A stretch of 64,000 nt of DNA from Ramlibacter sp. (GCA_021323335.1 JAJTCN010000019.1:1-64000), one strand, 5' to 3'. Numbered from the stretch's first letter, positions 36,597-45,755 are shown. The notes: generated by a model not told the origin, from the letters alone. Numbers and translations: made by a program.

Positions 36597-38566
36597 GTCC
36601 GCTCGGGCGTGCGCGACTTCGCCGCCGCGCGCAGCAGTTCCTCGACCGCGAGCAGTTCCGCCGGCTTGGTGAGGTGGCGGTCGAAGCCGGCGTCGCGCGT
36701 GCGCTGCCGGTCGTCCTGCGTGCCCCATCCCGTCAGCGCCACCAGCAGCGTCTTCTGCATGCCGGGCAGCAGGCGCAGGCGGCGGGCCACGTCGTAGCCG
36801 CTCATGTCCGGCAGCCCGATGTCCAGGAACACGACGTCCAGCGCCTGCGACTGCGCGACCTGCAGCGCCTCCGCGCCGGTGTGCGCGATGTGCGCGGCGT
36901 GGCCCTCGATGTCCAGCAGCACGCCCAGGCTTTCGGCGGCGTCGGTGTTGTCGTCCACCACCAGCACGTGCAGCTGGTCGGGCTTGCCGCCCTCGACCGG
37001 CTGCCGCACGCCCGCATCGGCCTCGGCCGCCGCCGCGAGGGGCAGGCGCACGGTGAACGTGCTGCCCTTGCCGCTGCCCGGGCTGGAGGCGCTGACGCTG
37101 CCGCCATGCAGGGCGACCAGGCTCTGCACCAGCGACAGGCCGATGCCCAGCCCGCCCTGCGGCTTGCCGGCGTTGCTGGGGACCTGCGCGAACATCTCGA
37201 AGACCTTGGAGATGGCATCGGGCTCGATGCCGATGCCGGTGTCGGTGACCGACAGCACGGCTTCCTGTCCTTCCGCCCACACGCGCAGGCTGATGCGGCC
37301 GCCTTCCGGCGTGTACTTGGCGGCGTTGTTCAGGAGGTTGCTCACCACCTGCGCGATGCGCGTCGGATCGGCGTCCATCGGCAGCGGCTGCGGCGGCAGC
37401 TCCACCGACAGCGCATGACCGCCGGCGTCGACCAGCGAGGCGCTGGTCTCGACGGCCGTGGCCACCACTTCCTTCAGGTCCATGCGGCGGCGGCGCAGCT
37501 CCACCTTGCCGGTGCTGATGCGGGCGACGTCCAGCAGGTCGTCCACCAGGTGCACCATGTGCTGGACCTGCCGCTCCATCATCTGCCGCGTCTTCTCCAG
37601 CAGTTCCGGCTTGGTGGACGCCATGCGCATCAGGTGCAGGCCGTTCGACAGCGGCGCCAGCGGGTTGCGCAGCTCGTGTGCCAGCGTGGCCAGGAACTCG
37701 GTCTTGCGGCGGTTGGATTGCGCGAGCTCCTCGTTCAGCCGCCGCATGTCCTGCTCGGCGACCAGGCGCTGCGTGATGTCCGAGAACAGCACCGCGACGA
37801 GGTCGCTGCCCGGCCCGCCGAGGCGGCTGGCATAGACGTCGAACCAGCGCTTGAGGGACTTGGCTTCCTGCACGAAGCGCGTCGCCTCGCCCGCCTGCGC
37901 CACCCGGTCGTAGACGGCGAACCATTCGTCTTCGTGGTCGGGCACCAGCTGGCGGATGGTCTTGCCGACGGCATCCTGGAAGCCGGTGTGCATGGCGAAC
38001 GCCTCGTTCGCCTCCTCGAACTGGTAGTCGACGACCTGGCCACTGGCGTTGCGCTGCAGCTTGATGACGCAGAAGCCCTCGTCGATGGATTCGAACAGGG
38101 CGCGATAGCGCTCCTCCTTGGCCTCCAGCCGCTGCTCGAAGTCGCGGCGATCCCGGGCGCGCAATTCTTCCTTGCTGCGGTACAGCTCGACGAACACGCT
38201 GACCTTGGCCTTCAGCACCTCGGCCCGCAGCGGCTTGGCGAGGAAGTCCACGGCGCCGAGCGCGTAGGCCGACAACATGGCCTCGTCGGGGTCGTCGCCG
38301 GCGGTGACGAACAGGATCGGGGTGAAGCGCGAGCGCGGCCGCGCGCGGATCTGCCGGGCCACCTCGAAGCCGTCCATGCCGGGCATGCGCACGTCCAGCA
38401 GCACCGCCGCGAAGTCGCGGCCCTCGAGTTCCTTCAGCGCCTGCGGGCCCGATACGGCCCGCACCATGTTGACGCCCAGCGAGTCCAGCGCGGCTTCGAG
38501 CGCGAGGAGGTTGGCGGGCTGGTCGTCGACGAGGAGGACGTGGGCTGGAAATTTGTTGTGTGGCAC
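36593..38566 (-). CDS. Hybrid sensor histidine kinase REC-PAS-HisKA-HATPase-REC
   Basis: 657 residues from GTG 38566. Order: receiver domain with D58 (LLDVRMPGMDG), coiled coil, PAS domain about 150-270, HisKA with H297 in LAHELRNPLAP, ATPase with N-box SNLLNNAAKYTPEGG and G-boxes DTGIGI and GGLGIGLSL, and a C-terminal receiver with D582 (FLDIGLPDMSG). No transmembrane segments, so cytoplasmic. No ATG is available near the start; the GTG directly precedes the first beta strand. A TAGACT -10 is at 38604-38609. Signal and output are unknown. Confidence 0.9.
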   Translation of the reverse strand: MPHNKFPAHVLLVDDQPANLLALEAALDSLGVNMVRAVSGPQALKELEGRDFAAVLLDVRMPGMDGFEVARQIRARPRSRFTPILFVTAGDDPDEAMLSAYALGAVDFLAKPLRAEVLKAKVSVFVELYRSKEELRARDRRDFEQRLEAKEERYRALFESIDEGFCVIKLQRNASGQVVDYQFEEANEAFAMHTGFQDAVGKTIRQLVPDHEDEWFAVYDRVAQAGEATRFVQEAKSLKRWFDVYASRLGGPGSDLVAVLFSDITQRLVAEQDMRRLNEELAQSNRRKTEFLATLAHELRNPLAPLSNGLHLMRMASTKPELLEKTRQMMERQVQHMVHLVDDLLDVARISTGKVELRRRRMDLKEVVATAVETSASLVDAGGHALSVELPPQPLPMDADPTRIAQVVSNLLNNAAKYTPEGGRISLRVWAEGQEAVLSVTDTGIGIEPDAISKVFEMFAQVPSNAGKPQGGLGIGLSLVQSLVALHGGSVSASSPGSGKGSTFTVRLPLAAAAEADAGVRQPVEGGKPDQLHVLVVDDNTDAAESLGVLLDIEGHAAHIAHTGAEALQVAQSQALDVVFLDIGLPDMSGYDVARRLRLLPGMQKTLLVALTGWGTQDDRQRTRDAGFDRHLTKPAELLAVEELLRAAAKSRTPERT

Positions 38567-38734
38567 GGAATCGACGCGCGATCGCGCTGTGGCGCAGGGC
38601 GGAAGTCTAAGGCGCTTCCTACCTCGTCGGGGCGCATGGGCCCGGCGCCGGTGTTTGTCCGTCGCGGGTGCAGCGTCCGGTCCTACAACGCCGCGTGGCG
38701 CGCCCGCCGCCAATGCCGCCAATGCGCCGGAGGC

Positions 38735-38740
38735 TATACT
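38735..38740 (+). promoter_or_regulatory. Candidate -10 element of umuD, 6 nt before ATG
   Basis: TATACT followed by GGATGA and ATG 38747; it overlaps the LexA box. Confidence 0.55.
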
Positions 38741-38755
38741 GGATGAATGAACAGT
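38737..38755 (+). promoter_or_regulatory. LexA (SOS) box overlapping the umuD start
   Basis: TACTG-N9-ACAGT, i.e. CTG-N10-CAG with one deviation from the CTGT-N8-ACAG consensus. It covers both the -10 and the start codon, so LexA would block transcription start directly. Confidence 0.65.
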
Positions 38756-39184
38756 GACAGCCGCGCGGCGCCCTGGCCGTACCGCGCCGCACCGGCGCTT
38801 CGCCTGCCGATGGTGCAGGGCACGGTGCGTGCGGGCTTCCCGTCGCCGGCGGACGACTTCGCGGTCAAGCGCCACGACCTCAACGACCTCCTCATCACGC
38901 ATCCGGCCGCCACCTTCTTCTGGCGCGTGCGAGGCAGCTCCATGCTGGGAGCGGGGATCGCGGACGGCGACATCCTGGTCGTCAACCGCGCGCTGGATCC
39001 CCTGCACGGCGACATCGTGGTCGCCGAGATCGACAACGACTTCACCGTGAAGTACCTTCACCGGCGCGCGGGCAAGGTCAAGCTCGTGGCAGCCGACCCG
39101 ACGTTCCCCGACATCCTGCTGCGCGAGGGCCAGACGCTGTCGATCTGCGGCGTCGTGACGGGGGCGGTCAAGAAATTTCGTTGA
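38747..39184 (+). CDS. umuD: UmuD-like S24 peptidase, DNA polymerase V subunit
   Basis: 145 residues. Self-cleavage site A29-G30 (VRAGFPSPADD), catalytic serine S65 in RGSSMLGAG and lysine K102 in FTVKYLHR match E. coli UmuD (S60, K97). After RecA-stimulated cleavage UmuD' joins UmuC as the error-prone polymerase V. The start ATG 38747 lies inside a LexA box and 6 nt after a TATACT -10. umuC is not next to it but 6.6 kb away. Its last 17 nt overlap the convergent SRAP gene. Confidence 0.92.
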   Translation: MNSDSRAAPWPYRAAPALRLPMVQGTVRAGFPSPADDFAVKRHDLNDLLITHPAATFFWRVRGSSMLGAGIADGDILVVNRALDPLHGDIVVAEIDNDFTVKYLHRRAGKVKLVAADPTFPDILLREGQTLSICGVVTGAVKKFR

Positions 39185-39872
39185 GCAGCGGCAGGGCGGC
39201 CTGGTGCGACGGATCCGCCGGGCCGTGCGCGAACAGCTCCGGCGGTGGCAGGCGCACCAGCGCCATCGCATCCTCGACGCTGCCGTTGAGCCAGCGGTCC
39301 CAGTGCTCCCGCTCGATGGGGATGACCGATCGCTTGTCCTGCGCGTGCGCCGGCAAGGCGGGGTCCGGCTTGTGCATGCGACTGAGCAGCGGGTGGGCGT
39401 CGCAGTTCTGCGTCAGCATGGTGTAGCTCTGCACCACTTCGCCCGTGGCCGGATCGGTCCATTCGTTCCACAGGCCGGCCAGGGCCCAGGGCGCCTGGTC
39501 GCGGCGCGCGAAACGCCACCACACGTTCCGTCCCGTGCCCCAGTAAGGCTCGTCGTAGTCCACCGCGGGCACCAGGCAGCGCTGGCCGCGCAGCCAGGGG
39601 CCCTTGAAGCTCGGGGCCGTGGCCACGGTCTCGATGCGGCAGTTGTTGGTGCTGATGGGGCGCCCGCCGCGGCCGGTGGGACGGCGCGCCTTGCTGAACC
39701 AGGGGATCAGCCCCCACTGGCCCACATGGGCCGAGCCGGCGCGGATGAAGGGCCCTTGCTGCCACGGCCCGATGCCCTGGGTGGCATACAGCGGTTGCGG
39801 CTGCTCGAGCAGGGTGAAGCCGAAGACGTCGCGCACGACGGTCACGCTCACGGGCCGATAGCGGTTGCACAT
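39168..39872 (-). CDS. yedK: SRAP-family abasic-site DNA-protein crosslink protein (YedK/HMCES)
   Basis: 234 residues. The catalytic cysteine is C2 directly after the start Met (MCNRYRPVS), which fixes ATG 39872 as the start, because the thiazolidine link to abasic DNA needs a free N-terminal Cys. Other family elements are WGLIPWFSK, ISTNNCRIETV, CLVPAVDYDEPYWG and LSRMHKPDPALP. It shields abasic sites in single-stranded DNA. It is convergent with umuD, sharing 17 bp; SRAP genes are often found with SOS genes. GACAAT lies 6 nt before the start. Confidence 0.9.
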   Translation of the reverse strand: MCNRYRPVSVTVVRDVFGFTLLEQPQPLYATQGIGPWQQGPFIRAGSAHVGQWGLIPWFSKARRPTGRGGRPISTNNCRIETVATAPSFKGPWLRGQRCLVPAVDYDEPYWGTGRNVWWRFARRDQAPWALAGLWNEWTDPATGEVVQSYTMLTQNCDAHPLLSRMHKPDPALPAHAQDKRSVIPIEREHWDRWLNGSVEDAMALVRLPPPELFAHGPADPSHQAALPLLNEIS

Positions 39873-39878
39873 GCGCCG

Positions 39879-39884
39879 ATTGTC
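39879..39884 (-). promoter_or_regulatory. Candidate -10 element of the SRAP gene, 6 nt before ATG
   Basis: On the minus strand GACAAT is followed by CGGCGC and ATG, the same hexanucleotide spacer as before the chromate transporter gene. Confidence 0.5.
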
Positions 39885-39894
39885 CCGCAGCATG

Positions 39895-39917
39895 AAAAAG
39901 GGCCGCAATGCGGCCCC
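39895..39917 (-). terminator. Rho-independent terminator of the VPK-repeat lipoprotein gene
   Basis: GGGCCGC-AAT-GCGGCCC stem; on the minus strand it is followed by a T-rich run. It lies just beyond the stop of the gene at 39944. Confidence 0.7.
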
Positions 39918-39943
39918 CCGAAACCCCGGCGTTGTCCGGGCGC

Positions 39944-40258
39944 TTACTTCTTCTCGGCGACCTTGTCGTCGTCCTTCTGGCCGGCCGGGGTGATGTCCAC
40001 CTTCGGAACCGTCAGCGTTTCCTTCTCGGTGTACACGCCGACCTTCGGCACGTCCACGGTCTTCTGCTCGGTGGTCACGTCCACCTTGGGCGCGTCGACG
40101 TCGTACTTCGGCAGCGTCACGTCGCCTTCCTTGGTCTTCGACACTTCGAACTTCGGCACTTCGACGTTGCCTTCCTGGGTCTTCTGCACGTCGCAGCCGA
40201 CCAGGGCGATGGAAGCGGCGGACACGATGCCGGCGAGGACGAAAGCAGTTTTACGCAT
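39944..40258 (-). CDS. Small lipoprotein with tandem [T/V/A]PK-x-D-V repeats
   Basis: 104 residues from ATG 40258. Signal peptide with lipobox ALVGC, so outer- or inner-membrane anchored. The mature part consists of degenerate repeats of 10-13 residues centred on VPKFEV, LPKYDV, APKVDV, VPKVGV and VPKVDI, separated by charged linkers, ending in a Lys/Asp/Glu-rich tail. This suggests an extended beta or polyproline rod rather than a globular enzyme. I know no named function. A terminator follows it, so it is monocistronic. Confidence 0.75.
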   Translation of the reverse strand: MRKTAFVLAGIVSAASIALVGCDVQKTQEGNVEVPKFEVSKTKEGDVTLPKYDVDAPKVDVTTEQKTVDVPKVGVYTEKETLTVPKVDITPAGQKDDDKVAEKK

Positions 40259-40386
40259 GGCTAGACTCCCTTGATTAGTTGGTGCTGCGAATTGTGGGAG
40301 CTGCCCGAAAGCCCGGCTGTAAGACCCGGACGGCAACGGCCGTCCGACTGCGCGCTCCCCGCTGTGCTTGCGCAGCCCTACGAAGC

Positions 40387-42339
40387 TCAGGCGCTCTCCG
40401 CGGGACGCGCCAGCACCTGCGTGAGGGTCGCGTGCACTTGCGCGGGGTCCGCGGGCTTGACGAGGTGCGCCGCGAAGCCCGCCTGCGCCGAGCGCGCCAG
40501 GTCCTGCTCGCTGCCGTAGCCGCTGAGCGCCACCACCGGAAGGTCGCGCGACAGCGCCTTCCCCACCTCGATGCCGCTGCCATCCGGCAGGCCCAGGTCG
40601 GTGAGCACCGCGTCGAAGGACGACGCCCGCGCGGTGGCCAGGGCGTCGGCGCACGTGCCCACGTGGTGCACCACGTAGCCATACTCCTGCAGGCACAGGG
40701 CCAGCACGGTGGCGGCGTCCTCGTTGTCCTCCACCAGCAGCAGCCGCTTGCTCGCCGCGGCGCCGGCGGCGCTTTCGCGCTCCGGCGCCTCGGCGTGCGC
40801 GGCCGGCGCGTTCGCCAGCGGCAGCGTGATGGTGAAGGTGGCGCCGCTGCCGCGACCGTCGCTGCCGGCGTGGATGCGGCCGCCGTGCTGGTGCATGAGT
40901 CCCTGCGCGATGGCCAGCCCGAGGCCCAGGCCGCCATACCGGCTCGACACTTCGGCGTCGGCCTGCTCGAAGGGCTGGAAGATGCGGGGCAGCGCTTCGG
41001 GCGCGATGCCGATGCCCGAGTCGGTGCAGGACAGCGCGAACTGGCCGTCCTCGCACCACGTGCGCAGGAGAACGCGGCCGCCGGGCGGCGTGAACTTGAT
41101 CGCGTTGCGGATGATGTTCCAAAGCACCTGCTGCATGCGGGCCTGGTCCGCCTCCACGTGCGGCGCCGGCGCCTCGAGCCGCATCTCGAACGCGATGGCC
41201 TTCTGCGCCAGCGTCTCGCCCACCATCTCGACGACGGCCCGCGCGAGCTGGTGCATGTCGACGCGCGCGGCGTGCAGGCTGACCTTGCCGGCGCTGATGG
41301 CCGTCAGGTCCAGCAGGTCGTCGATCAGGCGCGCCTCCAGGGCCACGTTGCGCCGGATCATGGGCAGCAGGTCGCGATGCCGCTCGTCCACCTTGGCGGC
41401 CTTCTCCAGCACGTGGACGGCCGTCGTGATCGGCGCCAGCGGCGTGCGCAGTTCGTGCGACAGCACGGCGAGAAAGCGGTCCTTGGCCCGGTTGGCCCGG
41501 TCGGCTTCCTCCTTGGCGGCGCGCAGCGCCTGCTCCGCCAGGTAGCCTTCGGTCCGGTCGTGCACCAGCTTGCAGAATCCGCTGCGGACGCCCCGGTCGT
41601 CCTCCAGGGCGGTGAGCACGCCCTCGGCCCACAGCCTGCGCCCGTCGCGCGCGACGAGCCAGCGGTTGTCCCCCGCCTTGCCGTGCTCGCGCGCGTGCTG
41701 CATCTCGGCGCGCAGGGCCTCCGCGGGCCCGTCCTCCGGCGGGAACAGCAGGGCCGCCGAGCGGCCCAGCACCTCGGAGGCCTCGTGGCCGAAGACATCG
41801 CGCGCCGCCCGGTTCCAGAAGCGGATGCCGCCGCCGTCGTCCAGCAGGATCACGGCGTAGTCGCGCAGGCTGTCGACGACCTTGGCGAAGGTGACGTCGG
41901 CGTGGCGCAGCTGCCGCTCCGCGTCGACCCGGCCGCGCCGGTCGTCCGCTTCGCGCAGCGCGCGGCGCAGCACCGGCGCCAGCCGCGCCAGGCGCGACTT
42001 GCTCACGTAGTCGGTCGCGCCCCGCTTGAGAAGTTCCACCGCGTTGTCGTCGCCGATGACGCCGGACACGAAGATGAACGGAGTGCCCGGCGCCTGGGCA
42101 TTGCGGTGCTCCAGGAGGTCGGCGCCGGTGAAGCCCGGCAGCTCGTAGTCGGACAGGATCACGTCGAACGACCGGCCGGCGAGGGCGTCGCAGAAGGCCG
42201 TTTCGTCGCGCAGCACCAGCAGCTCCACGTTCGGGTACGCGCGTTCCAGCTGCACGCGCAGCAGTTCCACGTCCAGCCGCGAGTCCTCCACCAGCAGGGC
42301 GCTCAACGCCCGCGGATCGGCGGCCTGCGCGTCAGTCAT
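40387..42339 (-). CDS. Hybrid sensor histidine kinase REC-PAS-HisKA-HATPase-REC (phytochrome operon)
   Basis: 650 residues. First receiver with D64 (LSDYELPGFTG), PAS domain about 150-260, HisKA with H295 in VLSHELRTPLAPI, ATPase with N-box WNIIRNAIKFTPPGG and G-box GGLGLGLAI, and a final receiver with D581 (LTDLGLPDGSG). Same domain order as the kinase at 36.6-38.6 kb, so the two are paralogous. Its start overlaps the response-regulator gene by 8 nt, making it the fourth gene of bphO-bphP-RR-kinase; it probably acts in the red-light pathway. Confidence 0.9.
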   Translation of the reverse strand: MTDAQAADPRALSALLVEDSRLDVELLRVQLERAYPNVELLVLRDETAFCDALAGRSFDVILSDYELPGFTGADLLEHRNAQAPGTPFIFVSGVIGDDNAVELLKRGATDYVSKSRLARLAPVLRRALREADDRRGRVDAERQLRHADVTFAKVVDSLRDYAVILLDDGGGIRFWNRAARDVFGHEASEVLGRSAALLFPPEDGPAEALRAEMQHAREHGKAGDNRWLVARDGRRLWAEGVLTALEDDRGVRSGFCKLVHDRTEGYLAEQALRAAKEEADRANRAKDRFLAVLSHELRTPLAPITTAVHVLEKAAKVDERHRDLLPMIRRNVALEARLIDDLLDLTAISAGKVSLHAARVDMHQLARAVVEMVGETLAQKAIAFEMRLEAPAPHVEADQARMQQVLWNIIRNAIKFTPPGGRVLLRTWCEDGQFALSCTDSGIGIAPEALPRIFQPFEQADAEVSSRYGGLGLGLAIAQGLMHQHGGRIHAGSDGRGSGATFTITLPLANAPAAHAEAPERESAAGAAASKRLLLVEDNEDAATVLALCLQEYGYVVHHVGTCADALATARASSFDAVLTDLGLPDGSGIEVGKALSRDLPVVALSGYGSEQDLARSAQAGFAAHLVKPADPAQVHATLTQVLARPAESA

Positions 42340-42793
42340 GCCGGCGCCTTGCCGTGCGCAGCGAGCCCGGCGGCGGCTCGTTGAGCACGGCCCAGAAGAT
42401 GCCGAGGTCCGCGATGGCTTCGACGAAGTGCTTGAACTCCACCGGCTTGACCACGTAGGCGTTGACGCCCAGCTGATAGCTGCGCAGCACGTCCGTTTCC
42501 TCGTGCGAGGACGTCAGCATCACCACCGGCACGCTGCGCAGCGGATCGGTGCTGCGTACGGCCTGCAGGACTTCGAGGCCGTTGACCTTGGGCAGCTTCA
42601 GGTCCAGCAGGATCACCGCGGGATTGCCTTCCGGGCGTTGCGCGTAGTCACCGCTTCGCGTCAGGTAGTCGAGCGCGGCCTCGCCGTCGCGCACGACGAT
42701 CACTTCGTTGGCCAGCTGGCTGCGCTCCAGCGCCACCAGGGCGAGCTCGAGGTCGCGGGGATCATCCTCGACGAGCAGGATGGGCTTGAGCAT
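42332..42793 (-). CDS. Stand-alone response regulator of the phytochrome operon (Rcp1-like)
   Basis: 153 residues, a single receiver domain without output domain. Phospho-acceptor D64 in VILLDLKLPKVNG, switch residues in MLTSSHEETD and K in VVKPVEF. The insertion after helix 2 (LTRSGDYAQRPEGNP) is typical of Rcp1-type partners of phytochromes. It overlaps bphP by one base and the downstream hybrid kinase by 8 nt, so it should receive phosphate from BphP. Confidence 0.92.
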   Translation of the reverse strand: MLKPILLVEDDPRDLELALVALERSQLANEVIVVRDGEAALDYLTRSGDYAQRPEGNPAVILLDLKLPKVNGLEVLQAVRSTDPLRSVPVVMLTSSHEETDVLRSYQLGVNAYVVKPVEFKHFVEAIADLGIFWAVLNEPPPGSLRTARRRHD

Positions 42794-45009
42794 CAGGAGG
42801 ACTCCTCGGTTCTGCCGACGCTCCCGGCGTCGGTCCTGGTTGGCATGGGGAGGGGCAGCATGAAGCCGAAGGTGGCGCCGCGATCCGGCTCGCCGCGCGC
42901 CCAGACGGTGCCGCCGTGGCGTTCGACGATGCGCTTGACGTTGGCCAGGCCGATGCCGGTGCCGTCGAAGTCCTCGGTGCGGTGCAGCCGCTGGAACACG
43001 CCGAACAGCTTGCCGACGTACTTCATCGGGAAGCCGACGCCGTTGTCCTGGATCTCCAGTCCTGCGCCTTCGGGACCGCCGACGGCCGTGATGCGGACGG
43101 TCGCCGTCTCGCGGTTGCGCGTGTACTTGGCGGCGTTGGACAGCAGGTTGCGCAGCGCGACCTGCAGCAGCAGCGGGTCGGCCCAGACGCGCGGCAACGG
43201 CGCCTGCAGGTCCCACTCGATGCGGCGGCCCGGTTCGTGCTGCCGGATTTCCGCGATCAGGTCCTCCACCAGCGGCGCGGTTTCCACCCAGGAGGGCTTC
43301 AGGCCGGCGCGGCCGAGGCGGGAGAAATCGAGCAGCGCGTCGACCAGCTGCCCTGCGTACGAGGCGGCGCCCTTGACGTGCTTGAGGTAACGCTGGGCGC
43401 GTTCGTCGAGCTGGGGATTGTCCTCGACCACCAGGTCCACGTAGCCCGCGATATGGCGCATCGGCGCGCGCAGGTCGTGCGAAACCGTGTAGCTGAAGGC
43501 CTCGAGTTCCTTGTTCACGCGGCCCAGTTCGACGGCGTGGCCCGCCATTTCCTCGGCCCGCCGCAGCACCAGCGCCAGCAGCGCCTGGCGCAGTTCCAGC
43601 ACGGCGGCGTGCTGCGCCACGAGCCAGGGCGCGCTGCGTCCGCGCACCCGCTCGTTCCAGCTTTCGAAACTCCTGCGGGGATGGATGCGGCCATGCGACG
43701 GCACCGTCTTGCGGGGGTCGCCGGCCCACCGGATGGTCTGCACCAGTTCCGGACGGAACCACAGCACGACGTGGCGATGCACCTGGGAGATCGACACGGC
43801 CAGCACGCCGGCGCAATCCGGCAACAGGGCCGCCCCGCCGGGGTACACCTCCGGCAGGCGGTCGGTGCTGAACAGGTCCTGACCCCGTTCCACCACCCAG
43901 TGCGCGAGCTTGCGCACCGCGTCCTGGCCCGGTGTCTGGCCGATCGTCCAGCAGCTGTCGTTCAGCACCACGGCCGCCCCGGCGGCATCCGTGAGTTCGT
44001 GCAGCAGGTGGTCGGGCGCCACGAGCTGCTGCAGCGTCCCGTCGGTCTCGGCCATCATCGCCACCAGCCGCAGCACCCGCTGGTGCAGCGCCAGCCGCTG
44101 GGCGACGTCCGCGTTGTCCTCCTGCGCCTGGATCTGCATCGACAGCAGCCGCCCGAGGTGCTCGCACGCCACCCGGGTCTGGAACGGCAGGTGCTTCGCC
44201 TCGTGGTTGTGGCAGGAGACCAGGCCCCACAGGCGGCCGCGGGCGACGATGGAGACCGACATCGATGCCAGCGTGCCCATGTTGCGCATGTATTCCAGGT
44301 GCACCGGGGAGACGCTGCGCAGCGCGGCGAAGCCGAGGTCCAGGGCGCCGGCGTCCATCGCGTCCTCCGCCGGCACGAGGGGCACCGGGTCGTAGTTCGC
44401 GTCCGGGATCACGCGGATGTGGTTGATGCGGTAGAGCGCGCGAGCCTGCTGCGGAATGTCCGACGCGGGGAACCGGTGGCCCGCGTACGACTGGTAGCCG
44501 GGATCGATGCGTTCGGCGAGGACTTCGCCGTGGCCGTCGGCATCGAAGCGGTAGATCAGGCAGCGGCCATAGCCGGTGAGGCGCTTCATTTCGCGCGCGA
44601 CCACCTCGCACAGGCGGGCGACCGAGTCCGCCTGCTGCAGCCGCGGCAGCAGCTCGCGCGCCACGGAATAGATCGGGGCGTGCATGCTGGCGGCCGGACC
44701 GGCGGGCTCGTACTCCACCACCACGGCGTCGCCCTGGCGGTGCGCGCCGACGTCCCAGTTGCGGCCATCGATCGGGATGGTGCCGATCCACGCGGGGGCG
44801 TCGCCGGATTGCAGCCTGGCCGGGTCCACCGGCAGCGCGCGGAGCGCATCGGCCACGGCAGCGGCGCCGGGCCAGTTGGCGCTATGGGCCAGCAGGCGCC
44901 CGTCGTGCGCATGGAGCACGGCCATGCGGCCGTGCGGCTGGATGGCGCCCGGAACCCGGATCGGCTCGTCGGCGCACTGCGCCAGGTCAGGCAGCGGCAG
45001 CGCGCTCAT
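42793..45009 (-). CDS. bphP: Bacteriophytochrome histidine kinase
   Basis: 738 residues: PAS-GAF-PHY-HisKA-HATPase. The biliverdin-binding cysteine is C12 in LAQCADEPIRVPGAIQPHG, the GAF domain has PASDIP at 181-186 with the histidine of HRFPAS, and the PHY tongue shows PRRSF. The kinase histidine is H511 (SYTVSHDLRAPMRH) and the ATPase has the N-box LSNAAKYTRNRE and GTGIGLANVKRI. It senses red/far-red light in the cytoplasm. It lies directly after the haem oxygenase gene (overlap 23 nt) that makes its chromophore. Confidence 0.96.
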   Translation of the reverse strand: MSALPLPDLAQCADEPIRVPGAIQPHGRMAVLHAHDGRLLAHSANWPGAAAVADALRALPVDPARLQSGDAPAWIGTIPIDGRNWDVGAHRQGDAVVVEYEPAGPAASMHAPIYSVARELLPRLQQADSVARLCEVVAREMKRLTGYGRCLIYRFDADGHGEVLAERIDPGYQSYAGHRFPASDIPQQARALYRINHIRVIPDANYDPVPLVPAEDAMDAGALDLGFAALRSVSPVHLEYMRNMGTLASMSVSIVARGRLWGLVSCHNHEAKHLPFQTRVACEHLGRLLSMQIQAQEDNADVAQRLALHQRVLRLVAMMAETDGTLQQLVAPDHLLHELTDAAGAAVVLNDSCWTIGQTPGQDAVRKLAHWVVERGQDLFSTDRLPEVYPGGAALLPDCAGVLAVSISQVHRHVVLWFRPELVQTIRWAGDPRKTVPSHGRIHPRRSFESWNERVRGRSAPWLVAQHAAVLELRQALLALVLRRAEEMAGHAVELGRVNKELEAFSYTVSHDLRAPMRHIAGYVDLVVEDNPQLDERAQRYLKHVKGAASYAGQLVDALLDFSRLGRAGLKPSWVETAPLVEDLIAEIRQHEPGRRIEWDLQAPLPRVWADPLLLQVALRNLLSNAAKYTRNRETATVRITAVGGPEGAGLEIQDNGVGFPMKYVGKLFGVFQRLHRTEDFDGTGIGLANVKRIVERHGGTVWARGEPDRGATFGFMLPLPMPTRTDAGSVGRTEESS

Positions 45010-45601
45010 GCAATGCGTCTTCCAGCAAGGCGGCCAGGCAGTCGAAGGTCGTGCACGCGCTGGCGCAGGCGCGCGACAGCGCGTCCGGTGTTTCGAGTTC
45101 CCGCTCGAGCTGCTCGCGGAATTCGCGCCACATGGCGCCGGTGGACTCGCCCCACCCGTGAAAATAGGCGGCGCCGGTCTCGGGCCCCAGGCCGTGGGCC
45201 GCCAGCCCGCGCGTGATCACCTGGCCTCCCAGGGCCGAACCTTCCATGACGTAGAGGGAGCCCCAGGCCGCGGCTTCGGTCGCCATGGGAGCGAAGTGCA
45301 CCGGCCGCGGGGACACCGCGATGCCCAGGACCTGGAGGTCGCGCGCGACGAAATGGCGGCGCGTCCGCGCCTGCAGCCAGGGGTGCCGGACGGCGGGCAG
45401 GGCGGCGAGGATGGCCGACTCCCAGGCCGGCAGGAAGCGGTCGAAGACCTGCAGCACGCTCGCGTAGCGGGTGCGTTCGCCCAGGCGGCGCAGATCCATC
45501 AGGCGGTCGAGGCGGTCGTGGTGGCCGCGGGTGGCGGCCCGCAACGCGGGCAGCGGGGCGTGGAGATCGGCCTCCAGCAGGGCGGGTTCAGCGAATTTCA
45601 A
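44987..45601 (-). CDS. bphO: Biliverdin-producing haem oxygenase BphO
   Basis: About 204 residues. The proximal haem histidine is H27 or H28 in LRAATRGHHDRLDRL, and the distal helix is WGSLYVMEGSALGGQVITRGL. It cleaves haem to biliverdin IX for BphP. No ATG precedes the proximal histidine within a reasonable distance; TTG 45601 gives a normal N-terminus (M-K-F-A-E-P-A-L-L-E). The stop lies inside bphP, so the two are coupled. Divergent to umuC. Confidence 0.9.
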   Translation of the reverse strand: MKFAEPALLEADLHAPLPALRAATRGHHDRLDRLMDLRRLGERTRYASVLQVFDRFLPAWESAILAALPAVRHPWLQARTRRHFVARDLQVLGIAVSPRPVHFAPMATEAAAWGSLYVMEGSALGGQVITRGLAAHGLGPETGAAYFHGWGESTGAMWREFREQLERELETPDALSRACASACTTFDCLAALLEDALHERAAAA

Positions 45602-45738
45602 ACAACAGGGGACGCAGGGCGTTCGACGCGGGAAGTCGGGAGCGCCGATCCTGTCATCTGCGCGGCCAGTCGGGTGTAGGACAAATTCCAAGCTGGCGCA
45701 CGGATACGGCAAATCTTCGTAAGCGGCGGGCGCGCGAA

Positions 45739-45754
45739 CTGTATGCATGTACAG
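45739..45754 (+). promoter_or_regulatory. Perfect LexA (SOS) box before umuC
   Basis: CTGT-ATGCATGT-ACAG, an exact match to CTGT-N8-ACAG. It sits between bphO and umuC and contains the candidate umuC -10. Confidence 0.85.
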
Positions 45755-45755
45755 T
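45750..45755 (+). promoter_or_regulatory. Candidate -10 element of umuC, 6 nt before ATG 45762
   Basis: TACAGT followed by TCATCG and ATG; its first five bases are part of the LexA box. Confidence 0.5.

Noticed and set aside
34239-37925. Long minus-strand open frame opposite the DUF2868/DUF3482-like gene and through the hybrid kinase
   Set aside because: No domains or signal; composition is typical of a GC-rich antisense frame.
40278-42384. Long plus-strand open frame opposite the hybrid kinase
   Set aside because: Antisense to a gene with complete kinase and receiver motifs.
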